Source: Phocaeicola fibrisolvens
Lineage (GTDB): Bacteria; Bacteroidota; Bacteroidia; Bacteroidales; Bacteroidaceae
Reading direction: 5' to 3'
Assembly: GCF_025567125.1 (NCBI RefSeq)
Contig: NZ_JAOQJI010000006.1
Location: forward strand, 62,001 to 126,000
DNA length: 64,000 nt
The translations under genes were made by a program, and so were the position numbers. Each line of letters opens with the position of its first letter. The stretch's first letter is position 1. The notes under the pieces are model-generated. The model did no database searches. It was not told where the DNA came from and saw only the letters and a program-made list of their open reading frames with translations. Shown piece by piece: positions 51,086 to 59,478 of this stretch.

Positions 51086-52040
51086 ACTGTGTGTATGGCT
51101 AGTGTCATGCTTCTTGTGTCTTTGGGTTACAGAAGGTGTGGCACAGGATGTAGTACCGGTGAAATCACGCCCTGACCGTCATTCCGGGCATGTGTCCGAC
51201 AGCAAGGCCATGCAGCAGTTGCTGAAATTTATTCAGGTAAGCAATCCGATGCCTGCCAGTTTCAGAGAAACAACGGAAAACCGGATTGAAGACCCGACGG
51301 GAGAACTCCTTCCTTTTTGGCAGAAACTTTCTGTACTCGACCGTCCGCTGCGTATTGTGCACATTGGTGACTCGCACGTGCGGGGACATGTGTTTCCGTA
51401 TGTGGCCCGCCGGCAACTGGAAGATGATTTCGGACGGGAAGCGGTACTGGATATGCAAGTGAATTACCGTACGTCCGGACTGGCGCACGAAACGGGAGCG
51501 GCGGGAATCGTTTACCATATACTAGGGGTGAACGGAGCGACTTATGGTTCTTTCTCCACTCCGGAGAACATACAACAGATTATCGACTTGAAGCCGGACT
51601 TGGTGATTCTTTCTTTTGGCACGAACGAGGCACACGGTCGTCGTTATTCTTCTACCGAACATATAGCACACATGGATTATCTGCTGGGAGAGTTGAAGAA
51701 AGGGTGTCCGCAGGCAGTTTATCTGCTGACCACTCCACCGGGGGCTTATGTGCGTAACGGTCGGAGGGGAGCTCGGGTAATCAATCCTCGGACAAAACTG
51801 GTGGTGAAGACGGAACAGGATTATGCCGCTTCCCGGAAACTGGCCTTGTGGGACATGTACCACATAGTGGGCGGCGAACGGCGGGCATGCCTGAACTGGA
51901 GTGCCGGAAACTATTACCAACGGGACAAGATTCATTTCACGCAGGACGGATATATCCTGCAGGGATTACTTTTACACGAAGCGATTATTAAATCATACAA
52001 CAATTATGTGGAAACTCAACTGGACGGAACTCGGAATTGA
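51054..52040 (+). CDS. Periplasmic SGNH hydrolase-type esterase
   Basis: 328 residues. Seen: signal peptide (about 1-30, WNKLCVWLVSCFLCLWVTEGVA, cleavage after GVAQ), block I IVHIGDSHVRGHVF (nucleophile Ser), block III LVILSFGTNEAHG with Asn, and block V RDKIHFTQDGY with catalytic Asp/His. ATG 51072 (MRWNK) is an alternative start. Known: same superfamily as the preceding protein but a shorter form without the inserted beta-region. The start lies 32 bases inside the previous gene and the stop overlaps the next gene by 35 bases, so the three genes are tightly coupled in translation. Confidence 0.82.
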   Translation: MKNGKPMRWNKLCVWLVSCFLCLWVTEGVAQDVVPVKSRPDRHSGHVSDSKAMQQLLKFIQVSNPMPASFRETTENRIEDPTGELLPFWQKLSVLDRPLRIVHIGDSHVRGHVFPYVARRQLEDDFGREAVLDMQVNYRTSGLAHETGAAGIVYHILGVNGATYGSFSTPENIQQIIDLKPDLVILSFGTNEAHGRRYSSTEHIAHMDYLLGELKKGCPQAVYLLTTPPGAYVRNGRRGARVINPRTKLVVKTEQDYAASRKLALWDMYHIVGGERRACLNWSAGNYYQRDKIHFTQDGYILQGLLLHEAIIKSYNNYVETQLDGTRN

Positions 52041-53508
52041 CTGGGATAGATTGAAGGATGTGCTGACGTATGATTCCACGCAGCCCATGATTTTCAGCAG
52101 CGGACTGTTTCTTTTCCTTTTCTTAGGATTCAGTCTGGTCTATCTTCTCTTGCAGAAGAAGACCACGGCACGCCTGCTGTTTGTCACTTTGTTTTCGTAT
52201 TACTTCTATTATAAAAGCAGCGGTTTCTACTTTTTCCTGCTGGGTATTGTCACGGTGTCCGATTTCCTGCTGGCCCGCAGGATGGAGGTCACGCTGTCGG
52301 CATGGAAACGGAAAATGCTGGTGGTGTGCAGCTTGTGTATCAACCTTGGGTTGCTCTGCTATTTTAAGTACACGAACTTTTTCTATGAGATGCTGGCGCC
52401 TCTGTGGAACGGACAGTTCCAGCCGCTCGACATCTTCTTGCCGGTAGGCATTTCGTTTTTTACCTTCCAGTCGCTGAGCTATACCATCGATGTGTATCGC
52501 CGGGATTTGAAGCCGTTGTCGAACCTGCTGGACTATGCGTTTTATGTGTCTTTCTTTCCGCAGCTGGTAGCCGGACCGATTGTGCGTGCCCGCGATTTCA
52601 TTTCACAAATTCGGCAACCGCTTTTCGTTTCGTCGGAGATGTTCGGACAGGGGATTTTCTTTATCGTGAGTGGCCTGTTCAAGAAGGCGGTCATTTCGGA
52701 CTACATCAGTGTGAACTTTGTGGAACGTATATTTGATAATCCGGGATTGTATTCGGGACTGGAAAACCTGTTTGGGGTTTACGGGTATGCGCTGCAGATT
52801 TATTGTGACTTCTCGGGGTATAGCGACATGGCTATCGGTATTGCCTTGCTGTTGGGATTCCGTTTTCCGCTCAACTTCAACTCGCCTTACAAGGCGGACA
52901 GTGTGACCGATTTCTGGCATCGCTGGCACATCTCCTTGTCTACCTGGTTGCGCGACTACCTTTATATCTCTCTGGGAGGTAACCGGAAGGGAAAGATTCG
53001 TACCTACATCAACCTGATATTGACCATGCTGCTGGGAGGACTCTGGCATGGAGCTTCGTGGAACTTTGTGGTGTGGGGTGGATTGCACGGGGTGGCACTG
53101 GCCTTGCATAAGTTCTTCCGCAGTCTGCTGGGGCGTCCCAAGCAGTACCGTAGTCAGGGCCTGCGGAAATTCTTTGCCGTGGTGCTGACTTTCCATTTCG
53201 TGTGCTTCTGCTGGATTTTCTTCCGCAATGCCACGTTTGAAGCTTCTGTTACCATGATCCGGCAGATATTTACAGCTTTCCATCCGGAATTGCTGGAGCA
53301 GCTTCTGACGGGTTACTGGAAAGTTTTTGTGCTGATGGGAGTTGGTTTTCTGCTCCATTTCTGTCCTGATAGCTGGCAGAACTCCTGCAGTCGCGGCATG
53401 GTACGCCTGCCGTTGGTGGCACAGGCCTTGGTGATGATTGCTTTGATTTACTTGGTGATTCAGGTGAAAAGCAGCGATATCCAGCCCTTTATCTACTTCC
53501 AGTTCTAA
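52006..53508 (+). CDS. MBOAT-family O-acyltransferase (AlgI/DltB type)
   Basis: 500 residues from ATG 52006. A longer frame to 51901 has no added family similarity. Seen: about ten or eleven membrane helices, FLPVGISFFTFQSLSYTIDVYR, SFFPQLVAGPIVRARDF, the MBOAT core DFWHRWHISLSTWLRDYLYI and the invariant histidine in LGGLWHGASWNFVVWGGLHG. Known: MBOAT proteins of this branch take acetyl groups from cytoplasmic acetyl-CoA and hand them across the membrane to partner SGNH proteins that decorate alginate, peptidoglycan or teichoic acid. Inferred: with its two SGNH partners it O-acetylates a periplasmic or surface polysaccharide of unknown identity. Confidence 0.92.
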   Translation: MWKLNWTELGIDWDRLKDVLTYDSTQPMIFSSGLFLFLFLGFSLVYLLLQKKTTARLLFVTLFSYYFYYKSSGFYFFLLGIVTVSDFLLARRMEVTLSAWKRKMLVVCSLCINLGLLCYFKYTNFFYEMLAPLWNGQFQPLDIFLPVGISFFTFQSLSYTIDVYRRDLKPLSNLLDYAFYVSFFPQLVAGPIVRARDFISQIRQPLFVSSEMFGQGIFFIVSGLFKKAVISDYISVNFVERIFDNPGLYSGLENLFGVYGYALQIYCDFSGYSDMAIGIALLLGFRFPLNFNSPYKADSVTDFWHRWHISLSTWLRDYLYISLGGNRKGKIRTYINLILTMLLGGLWHGASWNFVVWGGLHGVALALHKFFRSLLGRPKQYRSQGLRKFFAVVLTFHFVCFCWIFFRNATFEASVTMIRQIFTAFHPELLEQLLTGYWKVFVLMGVGFLLHFCPDSWQNSCSRGMVRLPLVAQALVMIALIYLVIQVKSSDIQPFIYFQF

Positions 53509-53603
53509 AGAGGTGGCTTCCTGAGCGTGAGTGAGATGCAACTATTTTGAGAAAGAAAGACTATTTTTTCCTGAAAAAATTAGGAGAAAAGGGGGAATAA
53601 TTG

Positions 53604-53611
53604 TATTTTTG
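53604..53611 (+). promoter_or_regulatory. Promoter of tRNA-Arg
   Basis: TATTTTTG matches TAnnTTTG. Predicted start near 53618, 54 bases before the tRNA. No exact -33 TTTG. Confidence 0.5.
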
Positions 53612-53671
53612 TCACGCTTTCGAAATATCCTTTTGGATGGAGGACATTGGAAAGTGTGTTTATTGGTATTT

Positions 53672-53743
53672 GCGCCCGTAGTTCAATGGATAGAATAAAG
53701 GATTCCGGTTCCTTCGATTGGGGTTCGACTCCCCACGGGCGTA
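53672..53743 (+). tRNA. tRNA-Arg(CCG)
   Basis: Acceptor arms GCGCCCG / CGGGCGT (terminal G-T pair), anticodon stem AAGGA / TCCTT with loop TTCCGGT giving anticodon CCG, T arm GGGGTTCGACTCCCC, discriminator A. CCA is not encoded. Confidence 0.93.
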
Positions 53744-53749
53744 CATGAT

Positions 53750-53791
53750 AGCTTATTAGACTGAGAATGAACGGTTTAATAAGCTCTTTTT
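53750..53791 (+). terminator. Terminator of tRNA-Arg
   Basis: AGCTTATTA (53750-53758) and TAATAAGCT (53777-53785) are exact complements, followed by CTTTTTG. It ends before array B begins. Confidence 0.8.
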
Positions 53792-53838
53792 GTTTGTAAA
53801 TGCATGCCTTTTGAAAATCGTTTTGAGGGGGTGGAGAA

Positions 53839-53962
53839 AACGCTTCGACGTTTTACTCCAAACGCTTCGACGTTTTGTCTAAAACGTAAAGGCGTTTTAC
53901 TTCAAACGCTTAGGCGTTTAAGGAGAAACGTCGAAGCGTTTTCCGGCAAGTGCAAAGGCGTT
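53839..53962. repeat. Array B: six 14-bp near-palindromes at an exact 22-bp period
   Basis: Units start at 53839, 53861, 53883, 53905, 53927 and 53949. The first five have intact arms AACG and CGTT with cores CTTCGA, CTTCGA, TAAAGG, CTTAGG and TCGAAG. The sixth is degenerate (left arm AGTG, core CAAAGG, right arm CGTT). The linkers are 8 bp (TTACTCCA, TTGTCTAA, TTACTTCA, TAAGGAGA, TTCCGGCA). It lies between the tRNA-Arg terminator and cutC, ending 42 bp before the cutC start codon. Cores TAAAGG and CTTAGG and the TTrCTt-type linkers are shared with array A. Confidence 0.9.
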
Positions 53963-54004
53963 TTCGAAAGGTGAAAAAAATCACTCTTTAAAGTTGACTG
54001 AACG

Positions 54005-54754
54005 ATGAAAAACTACATGTTCGAAATTTGTGCGAACTCCGCAGAGAGTTGCGTGGCTGCCCAGCAGGGAGGTGCCCATCGGGTTGAATTGTGTGCCGGC
54101 ATGCCGGAAGGGGGAACCACTCCGTCCATCGGCGAAATCAAGGTGGCTCGGAAATTGATTGATATCCGTCTGCATGTCATTATCCGTCCGCGCGGGGGAG
54201 ATTTTCTGTACACTCCTTCGGAACTCGACATCATGGAAGAGGACATTCAGGCTGCCCGTCAGGCCGGAGCCGACGGAGTGGTGTTCGGCTGTCTGACTCC
54301 GGAAGGAGAGCTCGACAAGCCGGCCATGCAGCGATTGATGAAGGCTGCCCAGGGACTCTCGGTCACTTTTCATCGGGCATTTGATTATGTGAAGTCTCCT
54401 GCTAAGGCATTGGAGGAACTGATTGATATGGGAGTGAACCGTGTGCTGACTTCCGGACAGATGCCCACTGCAATAGAAGGGGCTGCGTTGCTGGCAGAAC
54501 TGGTGAAGCAAGCAGGCGACCGTATCATTATTATGCCGGGATGCGGAGTGAATGAACACAATATCGCGGAATTGGCCCGGGTGACGGGTGCCAGTGAGTT
54601 TCATTTCTCGGCCCGTGAACAAAAAGAAAGCCGGATGCTTCTTCGCAATCCGGCTTTGTCGATGGGAGGTACGGATATGGATGAATACGCTCATCCGGTC
54701 ACGACCCCCGAAAAAGTTCGTCGTACCATCGCGGCGCTTACAGCCCGTGGATGA
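54005..54754 (+). CDS. cutC: CutC family protein
   Basis: 249 residues, cytoplasmic TIM barrel. Seen: the family opening FEICANSAESCVAAQQGGAHRVELC, PSIGEI, VIIRPRGGDF, DGVVFGCLTPEGELD, VTFHRAFD, NRVLTSGQ, and IMPGCGVNEHN. Known: CutC was named for copper tolerance in E. coli, but later work questioned a direct copper role and the reaction is unknown. Its barrel resembles phosphate-binding enzymes. No TAnnTTTG promoter is visible between the tRNA and the gene; array B occupies that space and may contribute to regulation. Its last 17 bases overlap the convergent transglutaminase-like gene. Confidence 0.9.
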   Translation: MKNYMFEICANSAESCVAAQQGGAHRVELCAGMPEGGTTPSIGEIKVARKLIDIRLHVIIRPRGGDFLYTPSELDIMEEDIQAARQAGADGVVFGCLTPEGELDKPAMQRLMKAAQGLSVTFHRAFDYVKSPAKALEELIDMGVNRVLTSGQMPTAIEGAALLAELVKQAGDRIIIMPGCGVNEHNIAELARVTGASEFHFSAREQKESRMLLRNPALSMGGTDMDEYAHPVTTPEKVRRTIAALTARG

Positions 54755-57368
54755 CGTGGAGCAGTTGCTCGCCCATGCCGATGGTGTATCCGTGTGACTC
54801 GAAGACCACGCGGTTGAACGTATCGCCCAGGATAATCACCGGCAGGGTGGGCTTGTTGCCCAGTTTCATGTTTTCGGCTATCATCTTGAGGATGCTTCCG
54901 TCCTTGTCGATTCCAAATACCACGTTCGATGGCAGGTTGGGGAACTCTTTGCGGTCGAATTTCCGGTAGGCCGCTTCGTCGGTAAAGAGCAATACAATCG
55001 TACGTCCCCATTTTTCAAATTCCGCTTTCTTGATTTCGATGTCTTTCAAGGCATGGTTGGTAGGTTCCTGTCCTACTCCCAGTACGCCGACAATGTAATA
55101 ACCGCGGCCTGTGGTGCTGAGGATGGATACCTGTTCTCCGTTGTCCGGACGGGTGTACAACGCTTCTGAATTGAAGTTGCCGATGACACGTACTTCCTCC
55201 GTATTGTTGCGCATGCAGAGCGGAGTGACCGTGGTCTTGCCTTCTTCTACCGTAAAGAAAGAAACCTGGCTCAATACGCTTCCGTTGGCCATACGGCTGC
55301 CGGTTACCAGCATGTAATAACCCGTCGACATTTGGCTTCCGTTTTTCAGCAGGGAAGCCCAGCTGGCATCTTCCGGATGGTTCTGTAGCTGGAAAATGCC
55401 GTTGTCGTACTTCGACAAGGTGAAGTGGGTGTAATATTTCGGGTTGTCCAGTCGGGGAATCGGCTCGTAGGTGGCCTTCAGTATACCTTCCGACAAGTTG
55501 CCTCCTTCCGATTTTTCAAAGTCCACCAGCACCGGATTGCCGTTCAGACGGTAGCAGATGTTGCCGTTCACTTCATCCTTCCAAGCAGGAATGCCCAGAC
55601 TGCGGGCAGCTGCTACAAAGAAAATGTCTCTGGACTGGGAGTCGGTCACCCGGCTGCGCCATACCCCTTCCGGTGAGGTGGTTGTAAACAAGGTGCTCAG
55701 GTCATTGCGGATGGTCAGGCTGTCCTTACACCATTTTACCAGCACTTGTGGGTCGGCTTTGATTTGGGATGCCAGTTCGGTAGGGAATGCCTTCTGCAAG
55801 TAACTCCGGTAAGGTGTCAGCATTTCGCTGGCAATACGCGGGGCCAGCACTTCTTGTATGTCTGCAGTGGTATCCGTGCCATAGAGATGGTCTTCCAGGA
55901 TGGAGCAAGGCGTATCGCGTAAGTCTTTCTCGGCCAGTGTGCCCAGCAGTTCCAGTGCCCGTGTGCCCTGTCCTTTTTCTACGGCATGTGAAAGGAACTG
56001 CATGATGTCGGCATAGTTGCCTCTGGATTTCACGATGAAATCGCTGGTCCGTGTTTCGTCCAGTTTCTGTTTTTGGGCAAATGCTTTGGCCTTTTCTTCT
56101 GTCGGGAAGCTGGCCACGTAGGCATTGCGGATAGAATCTTCCTGGGCCATACGCAGGGTATTTTCCTTGCGTTGGGCCTCGGTCACCTCCGGCAGGTTGG
56201 CCTTTTCGGCAGGCGGTACGATGTGCAGGGTATCGGCAAACACGTCACCCGGACGGTGGGAGAGGGTAAGGGTCACTTCTTTTTCCTTGCCGAAAGAAAC
56301 TTTTTTCAGTCCGAAACGTTGGTTGGAAGAAGCATATACCAGCATGTCGCCCAGTCCGGCAGAAAGCGAGGCTTTGCCTTGCGCGTCAGTCGTTTTGTTG
56401 GCTACGGTGAAGAACTCAGCGTAATTATAAATCTTGAACTCTACATGGGCACCTTCCACAGCCTTTCCCAATGAATCGACCACGGTGACGGTGACCGGCG
56501 CACTCTGCGCATAATTGTCGATGATGTTGATTTCGGTGTAGTTGGCCGTGGTTTTCATCACTTCTTCCGGTCCGTCGTATGCACCGAATACCTTGGTATG
56601 CATCAGCATGCCGCGGCTGGCCGGAGCGTTGAACCATCCCAGATTCAGCACAGGTTCCGGTTCGCAGGCGCCGAGGAAGTACCATTTTCCGTCCACCCAG
56701 GCTTCCACCCAAGCATGGTTGTCGTCGGTATGTGCCCAGCGCGGTGTGTAGACCTGGCGGGCCGGAATACCTACGGCACGCAGGGCAGCTACCAGGAAGG
56801 TGGATTCTTCTCCGCAACGTCCGTAAGCCGTTTTTACGGTAGCCAGCGGAGCGCTGGTACGGCTGTCGGTCGGGGTGTAGACCACTTTTTCATGACACCA
56901 GTGGTTTACTTCCAGCACCGCATCGTACATGGACAATTTTTCTATGCGGGGCATCAGTTCCTGGCGGAATACTTCGCGCGAATTATCCAGGTTTTCGTTG
57001 TTGACCCGTATGGGAAGCACAAAATGGCGGAAGATTAAATCAGGAATCTGAGTACCCCAAGAAGTTTGTTTGCGGTCCTGAAGTGTCAGACGTACATTTT
57101 TCAGGTAGAATTCGCCGGAGTAGTCGGCAATATCGCCCGGAGTCATGTAGGCATACAGGAACATCATGGCTTCTCGTTCTTCTTGTGTCATTTCCTCATT
57201 GAAAACCTCAAAGAGATTACCTCGGGTAAGAATTTCTTTTTTCTGGTTAAAGTCTGTTTCTACTTTTTGGCGGTAGTCAGTTTCTTTCAAAAAATGGTCG
57301 GAAGAGGTACAGGCCGGGAAAAGGCAACTGAGCCAGAGTCCTAGAATGGGAATAACTAATTTTTTCAT
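54738..57368 (-). CDS. Transglutaminase-like-domain lipoprotein
   Basis: 876 residues from ATG 57368. A longer frame to 57407 adds 13 residues without family support and spoils the signal peptide. Seen: lipobox LFPAC (Cys20), an N-terminal helical part, a transglutaminase core (about 165-245) with catalytic Cys in YGRCGEESTFLVAALRAVG, His in DDNHAWVEAWV and an acidic residue in GACEPEP, an Ig-like beta domain with carboxypeptidase-regulatory features (about 285-365, VTVTVVDSLGKAVEGAHVEF), a helical stretch, and a second transglutaminase-like segment without an obvious Cys (about 570-640, RDIFFVAAARSLGIPAWKD). A C-terminal domain ends HGYTIGMGEQLLHVIHGL. Known: such proteins are periplasmic or surface peptidases or amidases of unknown substrate. 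Convergent with cutC, 17-bp overlap. Confidence 0.78.
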   Translation of the reverse strand: MKKLVIPILGLWLSCLFPACTSSDHFLKETDYRQKVETDFNQKKEILTRGNLFEVFNEEMTQEEREAMMFLYAYMTPGDIADYSGEFYLKNVRLTLQDRKQTSWGTQIPDLIFRHFVLPIRVNNENLDNSREVFRQELMPRIEKLSMYDAVLEVNHWCHEKVVYTPTDSRTSAPLATVKTAYGRCGEESTFLVAALRAVGIPARQVYTPRWAHTDDNHAWVEAWVDGKWYFLGACEPEPVLNLGWFNAPASRGMLMHTKVFGAYDGPEEVMKTTANYTEINIIDNYAQSAPVTVTVVDSLGKAVEGAHVEFKIYNYAEFFTVANKTTDAQGKASLSAGLGDMLVYASSNQRFGLKKVSFGKEKEVTLTLSHRPGDVFADTLHIVPPAEKANLPEVTEAQRKENTLRMAQEDSIRNAYVASFPTEEKAKAFAQKQKLDETRTSDFIVKSRGNYADIMQFLSHAVEKGQGTRALELLGTLAEKDLRDTPCSILEDHLYGTDTTADIQEVLAPRIASEMLTPYRSYLQKAFPTELASQIKADPQVLVKWCKDSLTIRNDLSTLFTTTSPEGVWRSRVTDSQSRDIFFVAAARSLGIPAWKDEVNGNICYRLNGNPVLVDFEKSEGGNLSEGILKATYEPIPRLDNPKYYTHFTLSKYDNGIFQLQNHPEDASWASLLKNGSQMSTGYYMLVTGSRMANGSVLSQVSFFTVEEGKTTVTPLCMRNNTEEVRVIGNFNSEALYTRPDNGEQVSILSTTGRGYYIVGVLGVGQEPTNHALKDIEIKKAEFEKWGRTIVLLFTDEAAYRKFDRKEFPNLPSNVVFGIDKDGSILKMIAENMKLGNKPTLPVIILGDTFNRVVFESHGYTIGMGEQLLHVIHGL

Positions 57369-57391
57369 GTAATATAAGGTATAAGTGGCGG

Positions 57392-57460
57392 ATAAAAGAA
57401 AAGACACGGAAACGGGAGTTCTCTTCGGGAAGAGAAGTCTTTCGTTTCTGTGTCTTTTAT
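57392..57460 (-). terminator. Terminator region of the amino-sugar operon
   Basis: ATAAAAGA(AA)AGACAC-GAAACG and CGTTTC-GTGTCTTTTAT form a long stem with an inner GTTCTCTTC / GAAGAGAA hairpin. On the minus strand it ends in TTTTCTTTTAT. It starts 21 bases after the stop codon of the NagB-like/PIG-L gene. Confidence 0.75.
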
Positions 57461-57481
57461 AAGGGATAATATGAATGCTTC

Positions 57482-59467
57482 TTAGATAGGTTTATATTCT
57501 ACAAAAGCTTCCATGGCTTCATAACAAGCCAATCCTAAGTGGTCATAAAGCGAAGCAGTTCCGCGGTTGCGGTCTTCACTTCTCTGCCAGAACAGACGTT
57601 CGTCATTACCCAGGAACGGAGCGCTTTCCATTTGCGACTGATGTTTCAGGATGGAATTGCGTTTTGCACGAAGTTCTTCCGGACTTAACGGTACAGCCAT
57701 TTCGATGTTCTCGATTTCCCATTCAGCCCATGCACCACGGTACATCCAGATGCGGCAGTCTTTCAGCCATTCAGCTCCTGCGTTCTTTTCCTCATCGATG
57801 GCAGCGAAGACAGCGTCTGTACATACACGGTGAGTACCGTGCGGGTCAGCCAAGTCACCGGCTACGTAAATCTGATGAGGTTGCACTTCACGAAGCAGGT
57901 TCAGCACGATTTCCACGTCGGCTTCGCTAATCGGATTCTTTTCAATTTTTCCTGTTTCATAGAACGGAAGATCCAGGAAGTGGCAGCGGTTGAGCGGGAT
58001 TCGGTTGAACGTACAAGCCGTACGTGCTTCTCCACGGCGGATAAGGCCCTTGATTGTCAGGATATCGCGTGTATCCATATCGCCTTCTTTCTTTGTAGAG
58101 AAGAACTGCTTGATTTCTGCATATTTGTCACTGATTACCTTGTCTTCGCTGTTCTCAAACAGTTGGTTGAAACCGTTGATAAAGTGCATGAAGCGTACCA
58201 CTTCTTCATCGCCTACGGCAATGTTGCCGGAAGTTTCGTAAGCTACGTGTACTTCATGCCCCTGTTGTACGAGACGGCGCAAAGTACCTCCCATGGAGAT
58301 GACGTCATCGTCTGGGTGCGGGGAGAATACTACTACCCGTTTCGGGAATGGTTTGGCGCGTTCCGGACGGTATGTATCGTCTGCATTCGGCTTTCCTCCC
58401 GGCCATCCGGTAATGGTGTGCTGCAGGTCGTTGAACACTTTGATGTTGGCATTGTAGGCAGAGCCGTAGAGTGCCAGCAATTCGCTCAACCCATTTTCGT
58501 TATAATCTTTATTGGTCAGTTTTAGAATTGGTTTGTTGAGCGTGGTGCACAGCCATACGATGGCACTTCTTACTAGTTTGTCGTTCCATTCACAGCTGGT
58601 TACCAGCCACGGGCGCTGGATACGTGTCAGATGAGCGGCTGCAGCCAAGTCAATGCAGACAGATGTATTGGCATGGATTTGCAGGTAAGAAGCGGGTAAA
58701 GTGTCACTTACCTTGTCTTCTACCGCACTTCGGATAATGTCGGCTTTATCTTCTCCCCATGCCAGTAGGTAAACTTTCCGTGCACTCAGAATGGTGTTAA
58801 TTCCCATGGTGATGGAGCAGGGAGGCAGATTGTCTACTCCGATGTTGTGTGCAGCTTCCGAACGGGAGGTTGCATCAATCAAAATCAGACGGGTAGTCGA
58901 GCTGGCGTGTGAGCCTGGTTCGTTCATACCGATATTACCTTCCCGACCTACTCCCATGATGACAATGTCGATACCACCGAAAGTTTGGATGCGCTGTTCA
59001 TACAAGCGGCAGTGTTCCGTAATGGCTTCCTGTGGAATTGTTCCGTCCATCGTAAAGATGTTTTGACGGTCGATGTCTATCTGTGAAAGGAAAAGCTTGT
59101 TCAGATGGTTGAAACTGCTTCCTGCACCTTCTGTCAAAGGGTAGTATTCGTATAGGTTGAAGAATACCACGTTGCGGAAGCTGACACCTTCGTCCTTGTG
59201 CTTGCGGATTAATTCGGCAAACAGCGGACGCAGGGAAGCTCCGGTACCTACGGCAATGGTGCAGAATTTACCTTCCCGTTGTCTGTCCTGTATTTTGGCT
59301 ACGATTTCATTGGCGATTTGTACCACACCTTCTTCAATGGTTTCAAAAATGTGGGTAGGTATTTTTTCCAGTCGTGTCAGTACAGAACGTTCCACCGCGT
59401 TTTCAGGCCGATAGTATCGGGGAGATACGCGGTTCAGTGAGATTTGAGAGCTAAGATTGGTTCTCAT
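57482..59467 (-). CDS. NagB-like domain fused to a PIG-L (LmbE) deacetylase
   Basis: 661 residues. Seen: residues about 15-290 are a NagB/RpiA fold (TIAVGTGASLRPLFAEL, FRNVVFFNLYEYYPL, MGVGREGNIGMNEPGS), and residues about 370-600 a PIG-L domain with the zinc motif FSPHPDDDVISMGG and DPHGTHRVC. Compared with NagB (FNMDEYVGL; GPDGHIAFNEP in the neighbouring gene), the catalytic Asp72 position is Tyr and the His143 position is Asn, while Glu148 is kept. Known: PIG-L enzymes remove N-acetyl groups from GlcNAc-containing compounds. Inferred: the deacetylase is active, and the NagB-like part is probably regulatory, ligand-binding or catalytically altered rather than a normal glucosamine-6-phosphate deaminase. 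Co-transcribed with nagB, 11-bp gap. Confidence 0.85.
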   Translation of the reverse strand: MRTNLSSQISLNRVSPRYYRPENAVERSVLTRLEKIPTHIFETIEEGVVQIANEIVAKIQDRQREGKFCTIAVGTGASLRPLFAELIRKHKDEGVSFRNVVFFNLYEYYPLTEGAGSSFNHLNKLFLSQIDIDRQNIFTMDGTIPQEAITEHCRLYEQRIQTFGGIDIVIMGVGREGNIGMNEPGSHASSTTRLILIDATSRSEAAHNIGVDNLPPCSITMGINTILSARKVYLLAWGEDKADIIRSAVEDKVSDTLPASYLQIHANTSVCIDLAAAAHLTRIQRPWLVTSCEWNDKLVRSAIVWLCTTLNKPILKLTNKDYNENGLSELLALYGSAYNANIKVFNDLQHTITGWPGGKPNADDTYRPERAKPFPKRVVVFSPHPDDDVISMGGTLRRLVQQGHEVHVAYETSGNIAVGDEEVVRFMHFINGFNQLFENSEDKVISDKYAEIKQFFSTKKEGDMDTRDILTIKGLIRRGEARTACTFNRIPLNRCHFLDLPFYETGKIEKNPISEADVEIVLNLLREVQPHQIYVAGDLADPHGTHRVCTDAVFAAIDEEKNAGAEWLKDCRIWMYRGAWAEWEIENIEMAVPLSPEELRAKRNSILKHQSQMESAPFLGNDERLFWQRSEDRNRGTASLYDHLGLACYEAMEAFVEYKPI

Positions 59468-59478
59468 GTTTCAACGGA

